Program-made: the position numbers and the translations under genes
NCBI GenBank assembly: GCA_013695175.1
Contig: JACDAZ010000495.1
Span: forward strand, 1-7,151
Direction of reading: 5' to 3'
Length of the DNA: 7,151 nt
From: Flavisolibacter sp.
GTDB lineage: Bacteria > Bacteroidota > Bacteroidia > Chitinophagales > Chitinophagaceae
The notes under the pieces: generated by a model
Database searches by the model: none
What the model saw: the letters and a program-made list of their open reading frames with translations, nothing else
What the model was told of the DNA's origin: nothing
In this document: one piece after another, positions 1 to 5,888 of the stretch
Numbering within the stretch: position 1 is the first letter of the stretch
How the letters are laid out: each line of letters opens with the position of its first letter

Positions 1-10
1 TACATAAAAG

Positions 11-38
11 ACCTGCACTTTTTTTAATTTATGCAGGT
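11..38 (-). terminator. Weak hairpin, possible terminator of the M28 peptidase gene
   Basis: Read on the minus strand, ACCTGCA pairs perfectly with TGCAGGT (7 bp, plus one inner U-G wobble) around an A-rich loop of about 14 bases, and is followed by CTTTT. It begins 6 bases past the peptidase stop codon, which is where an intrinsic terminator would sit. The large loop and short U tract make it weak. It might also serve a plus-strand gene ending beyond the left edge, but the plus-strand 3' flank is not a T run. Confidence 0.4.
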
Positions 39-44
39 TCATAA

Positions 45-1406
45 TTATAATCCATATTTATCTACCAGGTAAATTAATGCTGCCATATTAACTGCTCCTA
101 ATTCCAGCTCACGTTTGTTTACTGCTTCAAAAGTATCGTTCGCTGCATGATGGTAATCAAAATAACGTTGAGAGTCGGGTTGTAATCCTGCCACAGCAGT
201 ACCCAATGCCCTGTTCAATGGACCAATATCTGCACCACCGCCACCAATAGATAATTCGCAGGCACCATATGGAGCTAATAAAGGTTCCCACGTTTTTATT
301 TTGGCAAATTGATCAGCAGAAGCTGTAAAACCAAAACCCCGGGGAGTGAAACCACCGGCATCACTTTCCAGGGCAAAAAGATGTTTTTCATTTTTTGCTT
401 TAGCTTCATCTGCATATTTATTTCCACCGCGCAAACCATTTTCTTCATTGGCAAACAATACAAACCGGATAGTTCTTTTTGGCTGGTAACCCAGTGCTTT
501 AAATGCTCTTATAATTTCAATTGTTTGTACACAGCCTGCACCATCATCATGCGCACCTTCACAATTATCCCAACTGTCTAAATGACCACCAACCGTTATA
601 TATTCATCCGGAAATTCAGATCCTTTTAGTTCTCCAATTACATTATGACCTTTTGCATCAGGAAAAAATTTTCCATGAGTGTGTATGCTAACATTTATTC
701 TTTCAGATTTTAATTTATCACTTAACCAGTCAGCATCCTGCAAACCAATGGCAACAGCAGGAATTTTGTCAAAAGAATCATTATAACTCAAACTGCCTGT
801 ATGCGGAAAATTGTCTGTACTGTGCGATATACTCCTCACTACAACACCTAAGGCTCCATATTTTGCGGCACGGCTTGCACCCTGAGACCGGTAGCGGACA
901 GCATCGCCATAACCTTGAAATGTTTTTACAAAAGTTGGTTTGAACTTATAATTATAAAAAACAATTTTTCCCTTGATTGAATCTTTTTTACTTTCTAATT
1001 CTTCAAAATTGTTTACCAAAATAACCGGTGCCTGTATAGCTTTCATGGAACCAAATGAATTTCCTAGTGCAACAACACTCAGGCTTTTCTTGTTTTTACC
1101 ATACAAGGCAAATGCTTCATCTTTTCCTCCACGATCCCAGTGAGGTACCATGCATTCCTGCATCCACACATTATCTGCACCTGCAACTTTCATGGCCTGT
1201 GCACCCCATTGTTCCGATTTTACCATATTAGCCGACCCTGCAAGGCGAGGACCTATGGTTTTTGTAAGCACTCTTAAATTTTCATAAGCTTTGCTGTTTG
1301 TAAGTATCTCATCAGAAAGGCGACGAATAAACAGGGAATCTTCCTGCTGTGCTTCAGCTTTCATTATACAAAATAAAATAAAGGATACCAGTATTGATCG
1401 AATCAT
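45..1406 (-). CDS. Secreted M28-family zinc metallopeptidase (carboxypeptidase Q-like)
   Basis: A predicted exported di-zinc exopeptidase that would remove amino acids from peptides outside the cytoplasm. The reading frame can extend to a TTG at 1442, but the ATG at 1406 gives a clean signal peptide (MIRSILVSFILFCIMKAEA, cleavage about residue 19-20), so I use it; the protein is then 453 residues. In that numbering the M28 metal set is visible in order: His275 in GGHLDSWD, Asp287 in AHDDGAG, Glu321-Glu322 in NEENG (catalytic base and ligand), Asp349 in ESDAGG and His419 in YHHAANDT. Between the signal peptide and the catalytic domain, about residues 125-230, lies a segment resembling a protease-associated domain insert, as in carboxypeptidase Q. 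All catalytic residues are present, so the enzyme should be active. It is transcribed divergently from bshA. The family is certain; the substrate (dipeptides versus longer peptides) cannot be read from sequence. Confidence 0.92.
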   Translation of the reverse strand: MIRSILVSFILFCIMKAEAQQEDSLFIRRLSDEILTNSKAYENLRVLTKTIGPRLAGSANMVKSEQWGAQAMKVAGADNVWMQECMVPHWDRGGKDEAFALYGKNKKSLSVVALGNSFGSMKAIQAPVILVNNFEELESKKDSIKGKIVFYNYKFKPTFVKTFQGYGDAVRYRSQGASRAAKYGALGVVVRSISHSTDNFPHTGSLSYNDSFDKIPAVAIGLQDADWLSDKLKSERINVSIHTHGKFFPDAKGHNVIGELKGSEFPDEYITVGGHLDSWDNCEGAHDDGAGCVQTIEIIRAFKALGYQPKRTIRFVLFANEENGLRGGNKYADEAKAKNEKHLFALESDAGGFTPRGFGFTASADQFAKIKTWEPLLAPYGACELSIGGGGADIGPLNRALGTAVAGLQPDSQRYFDYHHAANDTFEAVNKRELELGAVNMAALIYLVDKYGL

Positions 1407-1433
1407 GCCTAAATATAAAAACGAAATGATTTC

Positions 1434-1463
1434 CAAAAACAATTATTTAACAGCAGCAACAAA
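1434..1463 (-). promoter_or_regulatory. Candidate promoter for the M28 peptidase gene
   Basis: On the minus strand TTTG (1463-1460) is followed after 18 bp by TGTTTTTG (1441-1434). The Bacteroidota consensus is roughly TTTG, 19 bp, TAnnTTTG, so the only mismatch is the second base of the -7 element. Transcription would start roughly 20-25 bases before the ATG at 1406. Assigned by eye from the phylum consensus. Confidence 0.4.
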
Positions 1464-1484
1464 AGTTGTCACATAATTGTTTTT
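1435..1484. repeat. 12-bp perfect inverted repeat between divergent genes
   Basis: AAAAACAATTAT at 1435-1446 is the exact reverse complement of ATAATTGTTTTT at 1473-1484, with a 26-bp spacer. The left arm overlaps the candidate -7 element of the peptidase, and the right arm ends at the first base of the candidate -7 element of bshA. A small second palindrome, CAAC-AAAA-GTTG (1457-1468), lies near the centre. It could be an operator for a dimeric regulator, or the two promoters may simply share the same sequence. The composition is AT-rich, which raises the chance of coincidence. Confidence 0.6.
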
Positions 1485-1491
1485 ACCTTAG
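1465..1491 (+). promoter_or_regulatory. Candidate promoter for bshA
   Basis: TACCTTAG at 1484-1491 matches the Bacteroidota -7 consensus TAnnTTTG at all but one defined base. GTTG at 1465-1468 could be the -33 element, although the 15-bp spacer is shorter than usual. Transcription would start near 1496-1498. That favours translation from the ATG at 1514 over the ATG at 1499, and rules against the TTG at 1466. Confidence 0.35.
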
Positions 1492-1513
1492 TTGCAGAAT
1501 GAATTCATCTATA

Positions 1514-2650
1514 ATGAGAATTGGAATTGTTTGCTATCCCACTTTTGGTGGTAGTGGTGTATTGGCTACGGAATTAGGAAAGGCATTGGCACAAAAAGGT
1601 CACCAGGTGCATTTTATTACATACCAGCAACCTGTAAGATTAAATGGATTTATTCCAAATATATTTTACCACGAAGTACAGGTTCCCACGTATCCTTTAT
1701 TTGATTATCCTCCTTACGAAACTGCATTAGCCAGTACGATGGTGGATGTAATTAAAAATAACAAGCTTCAGTTATTACATGTGCATTATGCCATTCCGCA
1801 TGCTTCCGCAGCCTATATGGCAAAATGTATTTTAGAAAAAGATGGCATTCATATCCCTGTAATTACCACACTACATGGTACAGATATAACATTAGTAGGA
1901 AGAGATAAAACATATGCTCCCGTAGTTGCATTTTCAATTAACCAGAGTGATGCCATTACAGCAGTATCACAAAACCTGAAAGATGAAACTTTCAAAATTT
2001 TTAAAATAGAAAAACCTATTGAGGTTATTTACAATTTTGTTGATGTAAATAGATTTAAACGCAAACCTATTGATGCTTTTAAAAAAGTAATAGCCCCAAA
2101 TGGTGAAAAGATATTGTTACATGCTTCTAACTTCAGAAGGGTAAAAAGAGTACAGGATGTGGTTAAGATCTTTCACCAGGTATCACAAAAACTAGCATGC
2201 AAATTATTGTTTGTGGGTGATGGACCTGAAAGAGTAGTTGCAGAACAACTAAGTCGTGAATTGGGTGTATGTGATAATATCCGTTTTGTAGGAAAGCAGG
2301 AACAGATGGAAGATATTTTAGCTATTGCAGATCTGTTTCTTCTTACTTCAGAATATGAAAGTTTTGGTCTTGTTGCACTTGAAGCCATGGCAGCCGGTGT
2401 ACCTGTAGTTTCAACTAATGCAGGCGGTTTGCCTGAAGTAATGATACAGGGAGAAACAGGCTATATGAGTAATGTTGGTGATGTAGCATCCATGAGTGCA
2501 CATGCAATTGAAATTTTACAGGATGACAATAAGCATGAATATTTTAAACAGGCTGCATTAAAACAGGCACATAATTTTGACATCAATAATATTATACCTC
2601 TTTATGAGAAGTTGTATGATGATGTATTAAGTAAGGAACTTGTAAGTTAA
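1514..2650 (+). CDS. bshA: BshA, N-acetyl-alpha-D-glucosaminyl L-malate synthase
   Basis: A cytoplasmic GT-B fold, GT4-family glycosyltransferase that joins UDP-GlcNAc and L-malate, the first step of bacillithiol synthesis. The 378-residue protein begins with the family signature MRIGIVCYPTFGGSGVLATE (glycine-rich loop, residues 1-20), then HVHYAIPHA (89-97), TTLHGTDIT (118-126), SNFRRVKRVQDV (205-216), the nucleotide-sugar region VGDGPE (234-239) and the GT4 EX7E motif, Glu282 to Glu290, in YESFGLVALEAMAAGVP. These match my memory of Bacillus BshA very closely across the whole length. The frame stays open to a TTG at 1466 and passes an ATG at 1499; I chose 1514 because family members begin with this beta strand. 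No bshB or bshC is in the window, so the rest of the pathway must lie elsewhere. Its stop codon overlaps the stop of the convergent envC-like gene. Confidence 0.95.
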   Translation: MRIGIVCYPTFGGSGVLATELGKALAQKGHQVHFITYQQPVRLNGFIPNIFYHEVQVPTYPLFDYPPYETALASTMVDVIKNNKLQLLHVHYAIPHASAAYMAKCILEKDGIHIPVITTLHGTDITLVGRDKTYAPVVAFSINQSDAITAVSQNLKDETFKIFKIEKPIEVIYNFVDVNRFKRKPIDAFKKVIAPNGEKILLHASNFRRVKRVQDVVKIFHQVSQKLACKLLFVGDGPERVVAEQLSRELGVCDNIRFVGKQEQMEDILAIADLFLLTSEYESFGLVALEAMAAGVPVVSTNAGGLPEVMIQGETGYMSNVGDVASMSAHAIEILQDDNKHEYFKQAALKQAHNFDINNIIPLYEKLYDDVLSKELVS

Positions 2651-3957
2651 CGTCGTAACCAAAGTCCCGGGTTCACATTTTTCATTTCTACCATCAGTAT
2701 AAAGTCAACCTTACCTCCGGAACCACCTTCGTCATCGGCCGCCGCCCTGCCTATGGCCTGACCTGTTTTTACAGAAGATCCTTTGCCTACACTTACACCT
2801 GATAAATTACTATAAGTAGTAAAATATTTACCATGTGTAATGGTTACAGCTTGAGTGCCATCTCCCAAATTAAAAACACTTAAAACCTCGCCGTCAAAAA
2901 CAGATTTTACAGTAGCCCCGGGTGATGGTGTTGTATATGTAAGTCCGGGGTTATCGCCACTTAAAGAAGTACCGGGAACTTTATAAGGTCCGAAAGGAAT
3001 ACTCACATATCCATTATCAACCGGGTGTGGCAGTTTACCCCTATTACTTGCAAAACTATTAGAGAGTATCACTTCCTTTTCATTTAAAGGAATATTTGCT
3101 GCCGATGTTGTAGTACGTGTTTTAGCGGGTGATGCGGCTGGTGCTGATGCTGTTGAAGATGAGGCCGTTGTTGAAGTAGTTCTGGCCTTTTCTATTGCTG
3201 CCAAACGCTTATTTTCCTCTTCTTCTGCTTTTTTACGCGCCTCAATTTCACGGCGGATAATGGCAGCAATTGAATTTTTAAGTTGAGCATCTTTCTTCTT
3301 CCTGTCAGCTATTTGCTTTCCTAATTCTTTTTCTTTTGATTTTAATTTATTTACAACCACATCTTTCTCTTTCTTTTGATCTTCTAACTCCTTCATCTGG
3401 TGAGTTTGGTTTGAAAGAGCCGAACTCTTTTGATTTTTCTTTCCAAGCAATTGTTGTTTCCTGAGTTCTATTTCCTTTTGCGTTTGTAAAATATTTTCTA
3501 CCTGCTGTTGCCTGTAAACACGATATGTACGCAGGTAGGCTACTCTTTTTAAAGCATCATTAAAATCATTTGCAGAAAATATAAAATTTAAATAATCATA
3601 AGTGCTTTTAGTTTTGTATGCATAAACCACACTTCTTGAATACTGAGTTTTCAACGTATCTAATTGTTTCTGCATCCGGTTCAATTCTAAAGTACTCAGA
3701 TAGATATCATTATTCAGATGCTTTATTTCGCCATTTATATTGTTGATATATTTATTTTGTACAGCCATTTTCTTCTGAAGCAGGTTCAATTGTCCCAGGT
3801 TAACTCTTGTTTCTCCTTTAACCTTGTTGTAAACAGATTGAATTTCTTTCAATTCCTTTTGTAATGCTGCACGGTCACGTTCCATTTTATCACGATCCTG
3901 TGCAAAAACTCCAATTGAAGCAAGAAAAATAATAAGTAGAATGGCGGTTTTCTTCAT
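2647..3957 (-). CDS. EnvC-like murein hydrolase activator (degenerate LytM/M23 domain)
   Basis: A periplasmic coiled-coil protein that by family would activate cell-wall amidases during division, probably through FtsEX. Of 436 residues, 1-20 are a signal peptide (cleaved about VFA/QD), about 21-258 are a long Lys/Glu/Gln-rich coiled coil, about 259-290 are an Ala/Ser/Thr linker, and about 300-436 are a LytM fold (SIPFGPYKVPG, TPSPGATVKSVFDGEV, SVKTGQAIG, VNPGLWL). The zinc ligands of active M23 peptidases are missing: the H-x3-D site reads Asn336 to Thr340, the Tyr-x-His site reads YSN (382-384), and the HxH site reads KVD (416-418). This pattern is known for E. coli EnvC and means activator rather than peptidase. 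It is the last gene of the apparent ispF-dut-DUF4292-envC cluster, 45 bp after the preceding gene. The partner amidase is not in the window. Confidence 0.9.
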   Translation of the reverse strand: MKKTAILLIIFLASIGVFAQDRDKMERDRAALQKELKEIQSVYNKVKGETRVNLGQLNLLQKKMAVQNKYINNINGEIKHLNNDIYLSTLELNRMQKQLDTLKTQYSRSVVYAYKTKSTYDYLNFIFSANDFNDALKRVAYLRTYRVYRQQQVENILQTQKEIELRKQQLLGKKNQKSSALSNQTHQMKELEDQKKEKDVVVNKLKSKEKELGKQIADRKKKDAQLKNSIAAIIRREIEARKKAEEEENKRLAAIEKARTTSTTASSSTASAPAASPAKTRTTTSAANIPLNEKEVILSNSFASNRGKLPHPVDNGYVSIPFGPYKVPGTSLSGDNPGLTYTTPSPGATVKSVFDGEVLSVFNLGDGTQAVTITHGKYFTTYSNLSGVSVGKGSSVKTGQAIGRAAADDEGGSGGKVDFILMVEMKNVNPGLWLRR

Positions 3958-3972
3958 AATAAGATATTTTGG

Positions 3973-3989
3973 CCGTTACATTATAACGG
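3973..3989. repeat. Short perfect inverted repeat before the envC-like gene
   Basis: CCGTTA and TAACGG form a perfect 6-bp stem with a 5-base loop in the 45-bp gap between the DUF4292-type gene and the envC-like gene. No T run follows on either strand, so it is not a normal intrinsic terminator. It could be an mRNA stem that affects stability or translation of the downstream gene, or a small operator. Confidence 0.45.
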
Positions 3990-4002
3990 TAATACTATTG
4001 CA

Positions 4003-4821
4003 TTAATTGCTTGAATATCCCCTTGGTACGGAGAATGGAAAACTTACTTCCGTATTAAAATCATATTGTTTAAAATCCAGCCTGATATCAAGATTCTTTT
4101 TCTCTATAAAATTCAATCTCCTTTTTGTTGCAAATAAAAATCCTTTTTTGTTATCATAATCTGAGTAATTAAGATCAGCAGACCTGTTGTATCGTATATC
4201 AACATCATCTAATTTACTCCTGATTAAAGTATTATCTGCTTCATTAAGAGTTAGAAAATTTTTAAAAAGATTTCCAATGCTTAATAATGAAATGGTATTG
4301 CTTCCTCTTGCATAGGCCACTACATTAGAATCCAGAAAAACAGGATTACCTACCAATAAGTCCTGAACAGTTTTAAGATCAAGTGGCAAGGCTGTTACTT
4401 CCTGCAGGTAATCTACGCTGCGTGCCGTATATATTTTATTTTGTTTGTCTAAAAGTTTTATTGAATCTCTTGTAATTAAAACTCTTAAAGCTTCTATACC
4501 TAATATAGCATTGACGGTTACCCAAACAGCACTATCCTTATACATTCTTACAGTAGCATTCACATCATAATTTTTACCTGTAGCATCCCTGTAATCAACA
4601 TTTACTTTTGCATTAAAAGTTGTGTAATCTTTTTTATTTGCCTGCAACTGGGTTAAAGTATTTTTCATGAAAGCAACACTATCTGCATGTGCTTTATCAT
4701 CAACAAAAACCATATGTTGTTCAGATGTATCTTTTTTGGCAATAGCAGTACTTATTTTTTTTGTTGATCTGCATGAAGCCATTAAGGCAACTGAAAGTAT
4801 GAGTATAAAAAATCTGTTCAT
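4003..4821 (-). CDS. DUF4292-type lipoprotein of unknown function
   Basis: A 272-residue predicted lipoprotein. Residues 1-16 are hydrophobic and lead to MASC with the lipid-carrying Cys17; methionine at -3 is slightly unusual for a lipobox. Polar residues CRSTKK follow. The rest alternates beta-like strands (NAKVNVDYRD, DVNATVRMYKDSAVWVTVNAILGIEALRVLITRDSI) with a helix around TVQDLLVGNPVF, then further strands ending in FPFSVP. This pattern, the length and the neighbourhood fit DUF4292, a Bacteroidota family that I recall as related in shape to LolA/LppX lipid- or lipoprotein-carrier folds. No catalytic motif is evident. It starts 2 bp after the dut stop and precedes the envC-like gene, so it is almost certainly co-transcribed with both. 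Assignment rests on recognition; a carrier role in the envelope is only inferred. Confidence 0.8.
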   Translation of the reverse strand: MNRFFILILSVALMASCRSTKKISTAIAKKDTSEQHMVFVDDKAHADSVAFMKNTLTQLQANKKDYTTFNAKVNVDYRDATGKNYDVNATVRMYKDSAVWVTVNAILGIEALRVLITRDSIKLLDKQNKIYTARSVDYLQEVTALPLDLKTVQDLLVGNPVFLDSNVVAYARGSNTISLLSIGNLFKNFLTLNEADNTLIRSKLDDVDIRYNRSADLNYSDYDNKKGFLFATKRRLNFIEKKNLDIRLDFKQYDFNTEVSFPFSVPRGYSSN

Positions 4822-4823
4822 AA

Positions 4824-5264
4824 TTATAATTTACCTGTTGAACCGAAACCACCGGCGGCTCTTTCTGTTTCTGTTAATATTGTTACTGGTTCCAGCTCCG
4901 CTTTCTCTATTTTCTGAATTACCATTTGAGCTATACGGTCACCATTATTAATGGATTGCTCCTCCTGTGAAAGGTTTATCAAGATTATCTTAATTTCTCC
5001 TCGGTAATCGCTGTCAATTGTACCCGGTGTATTAAGGCATGTAATACCTTGTTTTATGGCCAGCCCGCTGCGTGGGCGTATCTGGGCTTCATAACCAAAT
5101 GGCAATTCCATAAATAATCCTGTTGCAACCAATGTTCTTTCCAATGGTTTTAACGTAATAGTTTCATTTAAAGATGCCCTGATATCCATACCGGCAGCAC
5201 CTTCAGTAGCATAGTGTGGTAAGGGATTATCAGATTTATTGACCATTTTTATGGTTAAGGACAT
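4824..5264 (-). CDS. dut: dUTP diphosphatase (dUTPase)
   Basis: A cytoplasmic homotrimeric enzyme that hydrolyses dUTP to dUMP and pyrophosphate, keeping uracil out of DNA and supplying dTMP synthesis. All five trimeric dUTPase motifs are present in the 146-residue protein: I, AAGMDIRA (23-30); II, RPRSGLA (63-69); [13 protein letters not shown] (81-90) with catalytic Asp84; [11 protein letters not shown] (108-116); [11 protein letters not shown] (135-144). The frame extends upstream to a TTG at 5294, but the ATG at 5264 begins directly on the first beta strand (MSLTIKMVN), as in the family; the next ATG at 5246 would cut that strand. It lies 35 bp after ispF and 2 bp before the lipoprotein gene. 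Confidence 0.97.
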   Translation of the reverse strand: MSLTIKMVNKSDNPLPHYATEGAAGMDIRASLNETITLKPLERTLVATGLFMELPFGYEAQIRPRSGLAIKQGITCLNTPGTIDSDYRGEIKIILINLSQEEQSINNGDRIAQMVIQKIEKAELEPVTILTETERAAGGFGSTGKL

Positions 5265-5269
5265 ATTTT

Positions 5270-5277
5270 CAAAGATA
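5270..5277 (-). promoter_or_regulatory. Perfect -7 element immediately before dut
   Basis: On the minus strand TATCTTTG is a perfect match to TAnnTTTG and ends only 5 bases before the dut ATG. If used, the transcript would begin at or almost at the start codon. A convincing -33 element is not seen: TTG lies 14 bp upstream and TTTA about 23 bp upstream. It could be an internal promoter within the cluster or chance. Confidence 0.3.
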
Positions 5278-5299
5278 GGATGGTAAGTTACCAATGATG

Positions 5300-5779
5300 T
5301 TAAAGAGCTTCCAATAAAACAGTAGCATAAGCTACCACACCTTCTTTTCTACCAACAAATCCCATCTTTTCTGTTGTTGTTGCTTTAATGGAAACTGTAT
5401 TTTTTTGAATACCTAATATGTCGGCAATTGAATCTCTCATGTTTGAAATATGATCTTTTAATTTAGGTTCCTGCAGGCAAATGGTGGTATCAATATTTAC
5501 TATTTTAAAACCTTCATTTTTCATTAATGAAGCAGTTCTTTCTAACAATATTTTGCTGTCAATGTTTTTATACTGCTGATCATTATCCGGAAAATGAGTT
5601 CCAATATCACCCAAACAAGCTGCTCCTAAAATGGCATCACAAATTGCATGAAGCAATACATCGGCATCGCTATGACCAACAGCACCATGAGTATGCGGAA
5701 CATGAATGCCACCAATAATAAAATCCCTGCCTTCAATCAACTGGTGATAATCTACTCCAAAACCAATTCTAAAACCCAT
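5300..5779 (-). CDS. ispF: IspF, 2-C-methyl-D-erythritol 2,4-cyclodiphosphate synthase
   Basis: Cytoplasmic homotrimeric zinc enzyme of the non-mevalonate (MEP) isoprenoid pathway, cyclising CDP-methylerythritol 2-phosphate with release of CMP. In the 159-residue protein the metal ligands are Asp10 and His12 (GFGVDYH) and His44 (VLLHAI). Other family motifs are GHSDAD (35-40, with His36), GDIGTHFPD (57-65) and the C-terminal signature [16 protein letters not shown]. Length is normal for a stand-alone IspF, not an IspDF fusion. A longer frame starts at a TTG (5797), but that codon falls inside a perfect -7 promoter element, so I use the ATG at 5779 (MGFRIGFG), which matches the family. It is the first gene of the ispF-dut-lipoprotein-envC cluster. 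Confidence 0.97.
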   Translation of the reverse strand: MGFRIGFGVDYHQLIEGRDFIIGGIHVPHTHGAVGHSDADVLLHAICDAILGAACLGDIGTHFPDNDQQYKNIDSKILLERTASLMKNEGFKIVNIDTTICLQEPKLKDHISNMRDSIADILGIQKNTVSIKATTTEKMGFVGRKEGVVAYATVLLEAL

Positions 5780-5794
5780 ATTATTATTTGGCTG

Positions 5795-5802
5795 CAAATG
5801 TA
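5795..5802 (-). promoter_or_regulatory. -7 promoter element upstream of ispF
   Basis: TACATTTG followed by C on the minus strand is a perfect match to the Bacteroidota -7 consensus TAnnTTTG. It ends 15 bases before the ispF ATG at 5779, a typical spacing, and lies downstream of the porV terminator, where a new promoter is expected. No clear TTTG -33 element is visible at about 19 bp upstream. Confidence 0.5.
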
Positions 5803-5838
5803 AGCAGGGCAGATGAAAGGGATAACAGTCATTAGAAC

Positions 5839-5871
5839 AAAAAAGGCGAAAGCATTGCCTTCACCTTTTTT
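5839..5871 (-). terminator. Intrinsic terminator after porV
   Basis: In minus-strand RNA, GGUGAAGGC pairs with GCUUUCGCC over 9 bp (two G-U wobbles) around an AAU loop, flanked by A6 and U6, which extend the stem and supply the U tract. It begins 17 bases past the porV stop. On the plus strand the two wobbles become C-A mismatches, so the structure favours termination of minus-strand transcripts. It separates porV from the ispF cluster. Confidence 0.88.
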
Positions 5872-5888
5872 AATAAATTATTGGCAGG

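Noticed and set aside
309..581. Open frame on the plus strand inside the peptidase gene, and similar ones at 1291-1476, 2173-2388, 4667-4951, 5527-5718 and 6100-6357
   Set aside because: Each is antisense to, or largely overlaps, a well-recognised gene and shows no domain or family resemblance; they are shadow frames.
1407..1442. Upstream TTG start for the peptidase giving 12 extra residues
   Set aside because: The extension precedes a complete signal peptide that starts at the ATG at 1406, and the candidate promoter -7 element (1434-1441) overlaps it.
2637..2648. Palindrome AACTT-GT-AAGTT at the bshA 3' end as a bidirectional terminator
   Set aside because: The 2-base centre forces a 4-bp AT-rich stem and no T run follows on either strand.
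3121..3180. Ala/Ser/Thr-rich stretch of the envC-like gene as a DNA repeat
   Set aside because: It is low-complexity protein linker with varied codons and no regular DNA repeat unit.
5780..5797. TTG start extending IspF by six residues
   Set aside because: The TTG belongs to a perfect -7 element, and IspF proteins begin at the MGFRIGFG strand.
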